DNA of 64,000 bases from Megaustenia siamemsis (taxonomy: Eukaryota > Mollusca > Gastropoda > Stylommatophora > Ariophantidae), in NCBI GenBank assembly GCA_032433765.1, contig JAVIAB010000159.1, forward strand, positions 60,240,043-60,304,042. Direction: 5' to 3'. Below are positions 44,346 through 57,093 of this stretch, piece by piece. The translations under genes were made by a program, and so were the position numbers. How positions within the stretch are numbered: the stretch's first letter is position 1; each line of letters begins with the position of its first letter. The notes below the pieces were generated by a model. The model searched no databases and was not told the DNA's origin. It was given only the letters and a program-made list of their open reading frames with translations.

Positions 44346-45297
44346 TCAGACGTCTCCTACCCTCCTCTAGTATTCGATGCCACCTTGGTCAAGGCTGAGT
44401 TGAGACGTCTCCTACCATCCTCTAGTATTCGATGCCACCTTGGTCAAGGCTGAGTTGAGACGTCTCCTACCCTCCTCTAGTTTTTGGTGCTCCCTTGGTC
44501 AAGGCTGAGTTGAGACGTCTCCTACCCTCCTCTAGTTTTCGGTGCTCCCTTGGTCAAGGCTGAGTTGAGACGTTTCCTACCCTCCTCTAGTTTTCGGTGC
44601 TCCCTTGGTTAAGGCTGAGTTGAGACGTCTCCTACCCTCCTCTAGTTTTCGGTGCTCCCTTGGTTAAGGCTGAGTTGAGACGTCTCCTACCCTCCTCTAG
44701 TTTTCGGTGCTCCCTTGGTTAAGGCTGAGTTGAGACGTCTCCTACCCTCCTCTAGTTTTTGGTGCTCCCTTGGTCAAGGCTGAGTTGAGACGTCTCCTAC
44801 CCTCCTCTAGTTTTCGGTGCTCCCTTGGTTAAGGCTGAGTTGAGACGTCTCCTACCCTCCTCTAGTTTTCGGTGCTCCCTTGGTTAAGGCTGAGTTGAGA
44901 CGTATCCTACCCTCCTCTAGTTTTTGGTGCTCCCTTGGTCAAGGCTGAGTTGAGACGTCTCCTACCCTCCTCTAGTTTTTGGTGCTCCCTTGGTTAAGGC
45001 TGAGTTGAGACGTCTCCTACCCTCCTCTAGTTTTGGTGCTCCCTTGGTTAAGGCTGAGTTGAGACGTCTCCTACCCTCCTCTAGTTTTTGGTGCTCCCTT
45101 GGTCAAGGCTGAGTTGAGACGTCTCCTACCCTCCTCTAGTTTTCGGTGCTCCCTTGGTTAAGGCTGAGTTGAGACGTATCCTACCCTCCTCTAGTTTTTG
45201 GTGCTCCCTTGGTCAAGGCTGAGTTGAGACGTCTCCTACCATCCTCTAGTTTTCAGTGCTCCTTTGGTCAAGGCTGAGTTGAGACGTCTCCTACCCC
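44346..45297 (+). repeat. 55-bp minisatellite, unit 1 (~17 copies)
   Basis: Unit contains GAGACGTCTCCTACCCTCC and GGTGCTCCCTTGGTCAAGG. Repeats differ at a few fixed positions (CGGTG or TGGTG, GGTCAAGG or GGTTAAGG), and these variants form recognisable patterns along the array. Confidence 0.95.
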
Positions 45298-46160
45298 TCA
45301 CCTTCAGCAAAAATAATGGCTTTCTATTTTTTGTTTACGTTCACAACTGTTACTAAAGAAGTTGGATTTCGTCAAGTTCCAATTCTATGGCTGTAAAACA
45401 TCGTGACGTGTCCTCCCTAGACATACTACAATACTAGGTCTTCTATATCAGCAAAACGGTAGACGTCTATATCTCCTATATTTGAACACGTCACGGTATT
45501 TGGTGGGTTATCAGGTTTCATTTTCTGCCTTCGGTGCTTAGTAAATCTATAGTTTGTTTTTGGTAGACCTAGCAGGTCATAGCTAGGTCATTTTCAGTTG
45601 TCGTTTGAGCTCACTTCCATCAAAGAAAAAAAAACTCTCAGTATGGCATTTTTCCATTAATTGGAGTCTCACGAGGGACAAATAGGGCCAGATAATACAT
45701 GCCTCTGGTCCGGAGCAGTCGTCACAAGATGTTAAGTTGTTTCATCTTCGATAGAAAAAAAAAATGTTTGATAAATTACTCTACTCATGTTATTGTTATT
45801 CTTTATATATCGCCGACATCAATGTTTGTACACACAACCACACACACACATCAATGTTTTGGATAATAAGTCGTTTAAGCTCACATCGATAAAAAAAAAA
45901 AAAAACAACTCTGTACTGCATTATACCATTATTTGGAGTCTCACGAGGGACATATAGGGCCAGAGAATAAAGTCCCTTGGTCCGGAGCAGTTGCAACAAG
46001 GTGTTAAGTTATTTCACCTTCGATAGAAAAATACGTTTGATAAAATTAGTCTACTTCTTTTTGTTGTTAACCTTTAATATATCACCGGCTTCGTTTTAAA
46101 TGATCAATTTGGTTTTTTTAAAAAAAGGCACACAAACACAAATATTTTGGAAAATAAAAA

Positions 46161-46232
46161 ATCCCCGGCGGGGAATCGAACCCCGGTCTCCCGCGTGACA
46201 GGCGGGGATACTTACCACTATACTACCGAGGA
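46161..46232 (-). tRNA. tRNA-Asp (GUC)
   Basis: Same cloverleaf as 37680 on the minus strand. A deletion of about three bases just after the acceptor stem changes the base after it from G to T in the RNA sense (position 46161); the stems are intact, so the gene may still fold but the discriminator differs from the other copies. Confidence 0.9.
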
Positions 46233-46504
46233 CACATACTAAAGTCTGGCTTTCTGGATGTCGCTAATTATATGTAGATTTCGTTATTGTGACATCAACT
46301 AACTTTATTTCAAAACTATACGTCACTAGGTTCATCCTTTGTGCTTTATTGTTTTGTAATCTGGTATTCCCTCATATTCCCAGACAACAAAGTACACAAA
46401 CAAGTTGATTTTTATATTGGTACAGAGAAGATTCAGGAATGGACTAACATCTGTTAAAACAAGGCCAGGAGCAGATTGCAGTAGTGACTATGTACCAGTA
46501 GTTG

Positions 46505-46880
46505 GAAAGTGTTGGTTAAATCAGATAGACAAAGGAAAGAAGAGAACCAGAAAACGAGCAGATATTATGAAGAAATTGGCAGGACTGGCGAGCTAACAGC
46601 AATATCTTGAAACGACTATACGACAATACGTAGGAAGAGTAAGACCAGTCCTAGAGTATGGAGTCACAGCCTGGGCTACAGCTTCCAAATCACAGCTTTG
46701 CAAAATTAACAGAACACAAAACTTAGAAACAGGTTTACAACCCTTAGAAGACAGACGGCAAACTAAAGTAATGCAACAAGTTGAGAAATATAAAAGTCTC
46801 CCTAACCAACCCATGCAGCAAAGAATATCTGGTTTCGGAATATGAAAACTAAAGAGGAGCAATTTCGCTGCTGGTGACAG
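46505..46880 (+). mobile_element. I-clade LINE fragment, unit 1
   Basis: The frame reads NQIDKGKKRTRKRADIMKKL and then RVRPVLEYGVTAWATASKS, which parallels 2935-3300 in the I-clade LINE, with stops. Equivalents at 51944-52320, 57366-57742 and 62577-62952. Confidence 0.75.
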
Positions 46881-47254
46881 TGCCAGATTTAAAATATCTT
46901 CCAGTTAAATTGTATATCTTTTAAAAAAAACGTTTTATATGTACAAAACACCTCACAATATAACATTAAAACGTATGAAGATTAATTAAATATGAAACGT
47001 ATTTATCATTTCAGCTATGAGAAATTTTTATGTACGAAATTTTTGACGATATTTGATTTAATAATCCAATTTGGCAATGTAACATTAAATTGATTGAAAG
47101 TGTGGGCAAGACACACACACACACACACACACAAATGTGAGTGGAAAACATGATCCAAACATAGCTAAGATATATAATGTTTGTCTTTAGCTGGACCTTC
47201 AACGTAATAAATATTTTATTTATTATTATTTATTGTATACCTGTTGATGCCCAT

Positions 47255-47520
47255 AATTACATCATCATTGAGTGCCATCTCCGCAACGAAGGTTGGCTAC
47301 CATGGATCGCCATTCTACTCTGTTTCTTGCTTTGATGGTGCAGGCTGTCATAGATTGATTTGTCCATCTTTTGATGTTACTCGTCCATGTTAGTCATGGT
47401 CTGCATCTGCCGCTTTTACCTTGTATTTTCCCTTCCAATATTACTTTTAGTAGGCTGTTGTGTCTTTTAACGTGCCCCAAAAATGTCATTTGTCTTGTCT
47501 TAATTGTATTTAGTAGTTTT
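47255..47520 (-). mobile_element. LINE 3'-end fragment, unit 1
   Basis: Minus-strand tail matching 23400-23700 (ACCATCAAAGCAAGAAACAG-type on minus). Equivalents at 52693-52958, 58115-58380 and 63327-63592. Confidence 0.68.
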
Positions 47521-47732
47521 GAGTCAATCTTCTCTGTACTCTGTACCAGTATAAAAAACAATTTGTTTGTGTACTTTGTTGTCTGGGAATATGAGGGAAT
47601 ACCAGATTACAAAACAATAAAGCACAAAGGATGAACCTAGTGACGTATAGTTTGAAATAAAGTTAGTTGATGTCACAATAACGAAATCTACATATAATTA
47701 GCGACATCCAGAAAGCCAGACTTCAGTATGTG

Positions 47733-47804
47733 TCCTCGGTAGTATAGTGGTAAGTATCCCCGCCTGTCACGCGGGAGACCGGGGTTCGATTCCCCGCCGG
47801 GGAG
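47733..47804 (+). tRNA. tRNA-Asp (GUC)
   Basis: 72 nt, identical to the 37680 gene; T-run terminator follows. It faces the 46161 gene tail to tail across about 1.5 kb. Confidence 0.96.
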
Positions 47805-48875
47805 GATGTTTTTTTTTTATTTTCCAAAATATTTGTGTTTGTGTGCCTTTTTTTAAAAAAAAAACCAAATTGATAATTTAAAACGAAGCCGGTGATATAT
47901 TAAAGGTTAACAACAAAAAGAAGTAGACTAATTTTGACAAACGTATTTTTCTATCGAAGGTGAAACAACTTAACACCTTGTGACGACTGCTCCGGACCAG
48001 AGGCATGTATTATCTGGCCCTATTTGTCCCTCGTGAGACTCCAATTAATGGAAAAATGCCATACTGAGAGTTTTTTTTCTTTGATGGAAGTGAGCTCAAA
48101 CTACAGCTGAACATGGCCTAGCTATGACCTGCTAGGTCTGCCAAAAACAAACTATAGATTTACTAAGCCCCGAAGGCAGAAAATGAAACCTGATAACCCA
48201 CCAAATACCGTGACGTGAACTCTTTTTTATTTTGAGTTGTTTTAAAACTTCATCGTTTGTTATCTTTTCTTTCCATCCAATTCTACATATTCTTCTATAA
48301 ATCCACATTTCAAAGGCTTCAATTTTCTGTTCTGTATTCTTGTGTAATGTCCATGTTTCTGCACCATACAGGAATATTGAGAAGATGTAACATTTTGCCA
48401 TTCTTAGTTTCAGCCCTGTTGATATTTGTTTTGTTCATTTTTGTTGTTAGTATATTTTTCATGGCATTAAAATTACTTTTTGCCATACCTATTCTTTTGT
48501 TTATTTCAATTTTACATTTTCCATCATTGTTTATGTCCCATCAGTATGTCCCAGGTAGTTGTAAATCTGGACTGTCTCCAGATGTATCCCCTCAACTGTG
48601 ATATTTAATTGTAGGTCTTGAGAATTGCCCATAATTTATCAGTGAATAATGGCTCAATGTTTGATGTGGTAGATGTCACGCCAGATAGCTCTACTGCACA
48701 GGAAAGAAGAAATAAAGAAATCCACGTTATCCTTTTCTAAATGCCGTGAAAATCTTGTAACCGTGTCGGTCGAGGAAACACAGATGCATTTTTGTAATTG
48801 AACCTACAATTTCTGGTTAAAAGAAGCTAACTGATCACTCGCAATCGAATTTATTTTTAAAAAAAATAAAAATCA

Positions 48876-48948
48876 CGCCCGATAAGGGACTTGAACCCTT
48901 GACCCTCAGATTAAAAGTCTGATGCTCTACCGACTGAGCTAACCGGGC
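48876..48948 (-). tRNA. tRNA-Lys (UUU)
   Basis: Identical in sequence to the 43399 gene. Confidence 0.96.
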
Positions 48949-49822
48949 TCTTGGCACCAACTTATTTAAAATTGTTGTCATTATTCATTACTAAGTAATG
49001 ATGAGAGTTTTAAACATGAGATGCATATAGTGTTAGCCAGATACGGGTGTCCCGGGGAGAATTTTAAACACATTACACAATATAGAAAAAATGGTATGGT
49101 AAAAGCTTTACGTAATTAATAGACAACACAAATTTGAACGACATTTCCACTCAATAGGCCTTCAACAGGAACAAACAGACAACAAACAACACACACTGAT
49201 ATGTAAGTAAATAAATTAATCTTACATAGCTTGCTTGCCTTCGCCCGATGACTAAAGGAGTATATCTCTTCGTCATCCGCCCTTAAAAGGACGTTAAGTG
49301 GACGTGTCTACGTTGTGTTGTAGTTTGGAGTATAACTGTGATATTTGCGCCTTTCGGCCCAACACATCCGACTACAGCACGACATTTTGGAGTACAGGTT
49401 TTCTTCCCTCTTCGATCCCTACTCGCTTTGCCAGACTAGACAGGTTAATCTGTTACTGAGGCACCACGGAGAGGTGGAGCAAGGTCTGGATGGTTCTGAT
49501 TTACCGATCCTATCGCAAGCCATCAGCGGTGGGTCGCTGACAACTTTCAGCTCTGGCGCTGTGAGGTGCGCCTTCGCTTCCATCTTACATAGCTAACTGT
49601 TAATGAAACATCCAAAAGAAAATAATCAAAACGGGTTTAATTAAGAAAAGGAAAAAAATATTTCCTGTGTCGTGGACAGTGGCCGGACCAATAAAAAGAG
49701 AGAATCCGCGCGGTGGTACGCTGTAATTACCCATATGGTCAAACATTGTAAGGGTTCTAAACATATGTGAGTTGGGGAACACTGTCTAGGAAAATATGGG
49801 TGTCCCCTACGAAAGGAAGAGT

Positions 49823-50718
49823 CAGACGTCTCCTACCCTCCTCTAGTATTCGATGCCACCTTGGTCAAGGCTGAGTTGAGACGTCTCCTACCATCCTCTA
49901 GTATTCGATGCCACCTTGGTCAAGGCTGAGTTGAGACGTCTCCTACCCTCCTCTAGTTTTTGGTGCTCCCTTGGTCAAGGCTGAGTTGAGACGTCTCCTA
50001 CCCTCCTCTAGTTTTCGGTGCTCCCTTGGTCAAGGCTGAGTTGAGACGTTTCCTACCCTCCTCTAGTTTTCGGTGCTCCCTTGGTTAAGGCTGAGTTGAG
50101 ACGTCTCCTACCCTCCTCTAGTTTTCGGTGCTCCCTTGGTTAAGGCTGAGTTGAGACGTCTCCTACCCTCCTCTAGTTTTTGGTGCTCCCTTGGTCAAGG
50201 CTGAGTTGAGACGTCTCCTACCCTCCTCTAGTTTTCGGTGCTCCCTTGGTTAAGGCTGAGTTGAGACGTCTCCTACCCTCCTCTAGTTTTCGGTGCTCCC
50301 TTGGTTAAGGCTGAGTTGAGACGTATCCTACCCTCCTCTAGTTTTTGGTGCTCCCTTGGTCAAGGCTGAGTTGAGACGTCTCCTACCCTCCTCTAGTTTT
50401 TGGTGCTCCCTTGGTTAAGGCTGAGTTGAGACGTCTCCTACCCTCCTCTAGTTTTTGGTGCTCCCTTGGTTAAGGCTGAGTTGAGACGTCTCCTACCCTC
50501 CTCTAGTTTTTGGTGCTCCCTTGGTCAAGGCTGAGTTGAGACGTCTCCTACCCTCCTCTAGTTTTCGGTGCTCCCTTGGTTAAGGCTGAGTTGAGACGTA
50601 TCCTACCCTCCTCTAGTTTTTGGTGCTCCCTTGGTCAAGGCTGAGTTGAGACGTCTCCTACCATCCTCTAGTTTTCAGTGCTCCTTTGGTCAAGGCTGAG
50701 TTGAGACGTCTCCTACCC
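49823..50718 (+). repeat. 55-bp minisatellite, unit 2 (~16 copies)
   Basis: Same unit and start/end sequence as unit 1, with about one repeat fewer. Confidence 0.95.
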
Positions 50719-51249
50719 CTCACCTTCAGCAAAAATAATGGCTTTCTATTTTTTGTTTACGTTCACAACTGTTACTAAAGAAGTTGGATTTCGTCAAGTT
50801 CCAATTCTATGGCTGTAAAACATCGTGACGTGTCCTCCCTAGACATACTACAATACTAGGTCTTCTATATCAGCAAAACGGTAGACGTCTATATCTCCTA
50901 TATTTGAACACGTCACGGTATTTGGTGGGTTATCAGGTTTCATTTTCTGCCTTCGGTGCTTAGTAAATCTATAGTTTGTTTTTGGTAGACCTAGCAGGTC
51001 ATAGCTAGGTCATTTTCAGTTGTCGTTTGAGCTCACTTCCATCAAAGAAAAAAAAACTCTCAGTATGGCATTTTTCCATTAATTGGAGTCTCACGAGGGA
51101 CAAATAGGGCCAGAGAATACATGCCTCTGGTCCGGAGCAGTCGTCACAAGATGTTAAGTTGTTTCATCTTCGATAGAAAAAAAAAATGTTTGATAAATTA
51201 CTCTACTCATGTTATTGTTATTCTTTATATATCGCCGACATCAATGTTT

Positions 51250-51287
<38 letters not shown>

Positions 51288-51599
51288 CAATGTTTTGGAT
51301 AATAAGTCGTTTAAGCTCACATCGATAAAAAAAAAAAAAAACAACTCTGTACTGCATTATACCATTATTTGGAGTCTCACGAGGGACATATAGGGCCAGA
51401 GAATAAAGTCCCTTGGTCCGGAGCAGTTGCAACAAGGTGTTAAGTTATTTCACCTTCGATAGAAAAATACGTTTGATAAAATTAGTCTACTTCTTTTTGT
51501 TGTTAACCTTTAATATATCACCGGCTTCGTTTTAAATGATCAATTTGGTTTTTTTAAAAAAAGGCACACAAACACAAATATTTTGGAAAATAAAAAATC

Positions 51600-51671
51600 C
51601 TCCCCGGCGGGGAATCGAACCCCGGTCTCCCGCGTGACAGGCGGGGATACTTACCACTATACTACCGAGGA
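51600..51671 (-). tRNA. tRNA-Asp (GUC)
   Basis: Intact 72-nt cloverleaf with G discriminator, minus strand; T-run follows. Confidence 0.96.
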
Positions 51672-53170
51672 CACATACTAAAGTCTGGCTTTCTGGATGT
51701 CGCTAATTATATGTAGATTTCGTTATTGTGACATCAACTAACTTTATTTCAAAACTATACGTCACTAGGTTCATCCTTTGTGCTTTATTGTTTTGTAATC
51801 TGGTATTCCCTCATATTCCCAGACAACAAAGTACACAAACAAGTTGATTTTTATATTGGTACAGAGAAGATTCAGGAATGGACTAACATCTGTTAAAACA
51901 AGGCCAGGAGCAGATTGCAGTAGTGACTATGTACCAGTAGTTGGAAAGTGTTGGTTAAATCAGATAGACAAAGGAAAGAAGAGAACCAGAAAACGAGCAG
52001 ATATTATGAAGAAATTGGCAGGACTGGCGAGCTAACAGCAATATCTTGAAACGACTATACGACAATACGTAGGAAGAGTAAGACCAGTCCTAGAGTATGG
52101 AGTCACAGCCTGGGCTACAGCTTCCAAATCACAGCTTTGCAAAATTAACAGAACACAAAACTTAGAAACAGGTTTACAACCCTTAGAAGACAGACGGCAA
52201 ACTAAAGTAATGCAACAAGTTGAGAAATATAAAAGTCTCCCTAACCAACCCATGCAGCAAAGAATATCTGGTTTCGGAATATGAAAACTAAAGAGGAGCA
52301 ATTTCGCTGCTGGTGACAGTGCCAGATTTAAAATATCTTCCAGTTAAATTGTATATCTTTTAAAAAAACGTTTTATATGTACAAAACACCTCACAATATA
52401 ACATTAAAACGTATGAAGATTAATTAAATATGAAACGTATTTATCATTTCAGCTATGAGAAATTTTTATGTACGAAATTTTTGACGATATTTGATTTAAT
52501 AATCCAATTTGGCAATGTAACATTAAATTGATTGAAAGTGTGGGCAAGACACACACACACACACACACACAAATGTGAGTGGAAAACATGATCCAAACAT
52601 AGCTAAGATATATAATGTTTGTCTTTAGCTGGACCTTCAACGTAATAAATATTTTATTTATTATTATTTATTGTATACCTGTTGATGCCCATAATTACAT
52701 CATCATTGAGTGCCATCTCCGCAACGAAGGTTGGCTACCATGGATCGCCATTCTACTCTGTTTCTTGCTTTGATGGTGCAGGCTGTCATAGATTGATTTG
52801 TCCATCTTTTGATGTTACTCGTCCATGTTAGTCATGGTCTGCATCTGCCGCTTTTACCTTGTATTTTCCCTTCCAATATTACTTTTAGTAGGCTGTTGTG
52901 TCTTTTAACGTGCCCCAAAAATGTCATTTGTCTTGTCTTAATTGTATTTAGTAGTTTTGAGTCAATCTTCTCTGTACTCTGTACCAGTATAAAAAACAAT
53001 TTGTTTGTGTACTTTGTTGTCTGGGAATATGAGGGAATACCAGATTACAAAACAATAAAGCACAAAGGATGAACCTAGTGACGTATAGTTTGAAATAAAG
53101 TTAGTTGATGTCACAATAACGAAATCTACATATAATTAGCGACATCCAGAAAGCCAGACTTCAGTATGTG

Positions 53171-53242
53171 TCCTCGGTAGTATAGTGGTAAGTATCCCCG
53201 CCTGTCACGCGGGAGACCGGGGTTCGATTCCCCGCCGGGGAG
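53171..53242 (+). tRNA. tRNA-Asp (GUC)
   Basis: Intact and identical to the 47733 gene. Confidence 0.96.
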
Positions 53243-54313
53243 GATGTTTTTTTTTTATTTTCCAAAATATTTGTGTTTGTGTGCCTTTTTTTAAAAAAAA
53301 AACCAAATTGATAATTTAAAACGAAGCCGGTGATATATTAAAGGTTAACAACAAAAAGAAGTAGACTAATTTTGACAAACGTATTTTTCTATCGAAGGTG
53401 AAACAACTTAACACCTTGTGACGACTGCTCCGGACCAGAGGCATGTATTATCTGGCCCTATTTGTCCCTCGTGAGACTCCAATTAATGGAAAAATGCCAT
53501 ACTGAGAGTTTTTTTTCTTTGATGGAAGTGAGCTCAAACTACAGCTGAACATGGCCTAGCTATGACCTGCTAGGTCTGCCAAAAACAAACTATAGATTTA
53601 CTAAGCCCCGAAGGCAGAAAATGAAACCTGATAACCCACCAAATACCGTGACGTGAACTCTTTTTTATTTTGAGTTGTTTTAAAACTTCATCGTTTGTTA
53701 TCTTTTCTTTCCATCCAATTCTACATATTCTTCTATAAATCCACATTTCAAAGGCTTCAATTTTCTGTTCTGTATTCTTGTGTAATGTCCATGTTTCTGC
53801 ACCATACAGGAATATTGAGAAGATGTAACATTTTGCCATTCTTAGTTTCAGCCCTGTTGATATTTGTTTTGTTCATTTTTGTTGTTAGTATATTTTTCAT
53901 GGCATTAAAATTACTTTTTGCCATACCTATTCTTTTGTTTATTTCAATTTTACATTTTCCATCATTGGTTATGTCCCATCAGTATGTCCCAGGTAGTTGT
54001 AAATCTGGACTGTCTCCAGATGTATCCCCTCAACTGTGATATTTAATTGTAGGTCTTGAGAATTGCCCATAATTTATCAGTGAATAATGGCTCAATGTTT
54101 GATGTGGTAGATGTCACGCCAGATAGCTCTACTGCACAGGAAAGAAGAAATAAAGAAATCCACGTTATCCTTTTCTAAATGCCGTGAAAATCTTGTAACC
54201 GTGTCGGTCGAGGAAACACAGATGCATTTTTGTAATTGAACCTACAATTTCTGGTTAAAAGAAGCTAACTGATCACTCGCAATCGAATTTATTTTTAAAA
54301 AAAATAAAAATCA

Positions 54314-54386
54314 CGCCCGATAAGGGACTTGAACCCTTGACCCTCAGATTAAAAGTCTGATGCTCTACCGACTGAGCTAACCGGGC
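54314..54386 (-). tRNA. tRNA-Lys (UUU)
   Basis: Identical in sequence to the other array copies. Confidence 0.96.
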
Positions 54387-55261
54387 TCTTGGCACCAACT
54401 TATTTAAAATTGTTGTCATTATTCATTACTAAGTAATGATGAGAGTTTTAAACATGAGATGCATATAGTGTTAGCCAGATACGGGTGTCCCGGGGAGAAT
54501 TTTAAACACATTACACAATATAGAAAAAATGGTATGGTAAAAGCTTTACGTAATTAATAGACAACACAAATTTGAACGACATTTCCACTCAATAGGCCTT
54601 CAACAGGAACAAACAGACAACAAACAACACACACTGATATGTAAGTAAATAAAATTAATCTTACATAGCTTGCTTGCCTTCGCCCGATGACTAAAGGAGT
54701 ATATCTCTTCGTCATCCGCCCTTAAAAGGACGTTAAGTGGACGTGTCTACGTTGTGTTGTAGTTTGGAGTATAACTGTGATATTTGCGCCTTTCGGCCCA
54801 ACACATCCGACTACAGCACGACATTTTGGAGTACAGGTTTTCTTCCCTCTTCGATCCCTACTCGCTTTGCCAGACTAGACAGGTTAATCTGTTACTGAGG
54901 CACCACGGAGAGGTGGAGCAAGGTCTGGATGGTTCTGATTTACCGATCCTATCGCAAGCCATCAGCGGTGGGTCGCTGACAACTTTCAGCTCTGGCGCTG
55001 TGAGGTGCGCCTTCGCTTCCATCTTACATAGCTAACTGTTAATGAAACATCCAAAAGAAAATAATCAAAACGGGTTTAATTAAGAAAAGGAAAAAAATAT
55101 TTCCTGTGTCGTGGACAGTGGCCGGACCAATAAAAAGAGAGAATCCGCGCGGTGGTACGCTGTAATTACCCATATGGTCAAACATTGTAAGGGTTCTAAA
55201 CATATGTGAGTTGGGGAACACTGTCTAGGAAAATATGGGTGTCCCCTACGAAAGGAAGAGT

Positions 55262-56157
55262 CAGACGTCTCCTACCCTCCTCTAGTATTCGATGCCACCT
55301 TGGTCAAGGCTGAGTTGAGACGTCTCCTACCATCCTCTAGTATTCGATGCCACCTTGGTCAAGGCTGAGTTGAGACGTCTCCTACCCTCCTCTAGTTTTT
55401 GGTGCTCCCTTGGTCAAGGCTGAGTTGAGACGTCTCCTACCCTCCTCTAGTTTTCGGTGCTCCCTTGGTCAAGGCTGAGTTGAGACGTTTCCTACCCTCC
55501 TCTAGTTTTCGGTGCTCCCTTGGTTAAGGCTGAGTTGAGACGTCTCCTACCCTCCTCTAGTTTTCGGTGCTCCCTTGGTTAAGGCTGAGTTGAGACGTCT
55601 CCTACCCTCCTCTAGTTTTTGGTGCTCCCTTGGTCAGGCTGAGTTGAGACGTCTCCTACCCTCCTCTAGTTTTCGGTGCTCCCTTGGTTAAGGCTGAGTT
55701 GAGACGTCTCCTACCCTCCTCTAGTTTTCGGTGCTCCCTTGGTTAAGGCTGAGTTGAGACGTATCCTACCCTCCTCTAGTTTTTGGTGCTCCCTTGGTCA
55801 AGGCTGAGTTGAGACGTCTCCTACCCTCCTCTAGTTTTTGGTGCTCCCTTGGTTAAGGCTGAGTTGAGACGTCTCCTACCCTCCTCTAGTTTTTGGTGCT
55901 CCCTTGGTCAAGGCTGAGTTGAGACGTCTCCTACCCTCCTCTAGTTTTTGGTGCTCCCTTGGTCAAGGCTGAGTTGAGACGTCTCCTACCCTCCTCTAGT
56001 TTTCGGTGCTCCCTTGGTTAAGGCTGAGTTGAGACGTATCCTACCCTCCTCTAGTTTTTGGTGCTCCCTTGGTCAAGGCTGAGTTGAGACGTCTCCTACC
56101 ATCCTCTAGTTTTCAGTGCTCCTTTGGTCAAGGCTGAGTTGAGACGTCTCCTACCCC
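55262..56157 (+). repeat. 55-bp minisatellite, unit 3 (~16 copies)
   Basis: Same unit; one repeat near 55635 has lost a base (TCAGGCTG for TCAAGGCTG). Confidence 0.95.
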
Positions 56158-57021
56158 TCACCTTCAGCAAAAATAATGGCTTTCTATTTTTTGTTTACGT
56201 TCACAACTGTTACTAAAGAAGTTGGATTTCGTCAAGTTCCAATTCTATGGCTGTAAAACATCGTGACGTGTCCTCCCTAGACATACTACAATACTAGGTC
56301 TTCTATATCAGCAAAACGGTAGACGTCTATATCTCCTATATTTGAACACGTCACGGTATTTGGTGGGTTATCAGGTTTCATTTTCTGCCTTCGGTGCTTA
56401 GTAAATCTATAGTTTGTTTTTGGTAGACCTAGCAGGTCATAGCTAGGTCATTTTCAGTTGTCGTTTGAGCTCACTTCCATCAAAGAAAAAAAAACTCTCA
56501 GTATGGCATTTTTCCATTAATTGGAGTCTCACGAGGGACAAATAGGGCCAGATAATACATGCCTCTGGTCCGGAGCAGTCGTCACAAGATGTTAAGTTGT
56601 TTCATCTTCGATAGAAAAAAAAAATGTTTGATAAATTACTCTACTCATGTTATTGTTATTCTTTATATATCGCCGACATCAATGTTTGTACACACAACCA
56701 CACACACACATCAATGTTTTGGATAATAAGTCGTTTAAGCTCACATCGATAAAAAAAAAAAAAACAACTCTGTACTGCATTATACCATTATTTGGAGTCT
56801 CACGAGGGACATATAGGGCCAGAGAATAAAGTCCCTTGGTCCGGAGCAGTTGCAACAAGGTGTTAAGTTATTTCACCTTCGATAGAAAAATACGTTTGAT
56901 AAAATTAGTCTACTTCTTTTTGTTGTTAACCTTTAATATATCACCGGCTTCGTTTTAAATGATCAATTTGGTTTTTTTAAAAAAGGCACACAAACACAAA
57001 TATTTTGGAAAATAAAAAATC

Positions 57022-57093
57022 CTCCCCGGCGGGGAATCGAACCCCGGTCTCCCGCGTGACAGGCGGGGATACTTACCACTATACTACCGAGGA
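57022..57093 (-). tRNA. tRNA-Asp (GUC)
   Basis: Intact 72-nt gene on the minus strand. Confidence 0.96.

Larger units (their letters stand above)
42480..47956 (+). repeat. tRNA array unit 1
   Basis: First of the tandem units of about 5.4 kb (5,477 bp). Order: R2 (from 42430), LINE fragment minus (42720-43130), tRNA-Lys minus, Penelope tail remnant (43611-43735), R1 (43745-44120), 55-bp minisatellite (44346-45297), two R2 copies minus around an AC tract (45480-46110), tRNA-Asp minus, I-clade LINE fragment (46505-46880), AC tract (47110-47132), LINE 3' fragment minus (47255-47520), tRNA-Asp plus. No protein gene is supported. Confidence 0.88.
47957..53394 (+). repeat. tRNA array unit 2
   Basis: 5,438 bp with the same order as unit 1. 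The minisatellite (49823-50718) has about 16 repeats. The AC tract at 51250-51286 is pure, where unit 1 has an interruption (ACACAACCACAC). The LINE fragment carries the CCTATTC and GTAAATCTGG variants. Confidence 0.92.

Noticed and set aside
44346..45297. CRISPR array
   Set aside because: The units are directly adjacent with no unique spacers and the DNA is eukaryotic; this is a minisatellite.
49345..49596. 83-residue frame repeated in every unit (repeat R1)
   Set aside because: No ATG in a good context, no domain, and the frame is broken in the dispersed R1 copies at 22028 and 40620.
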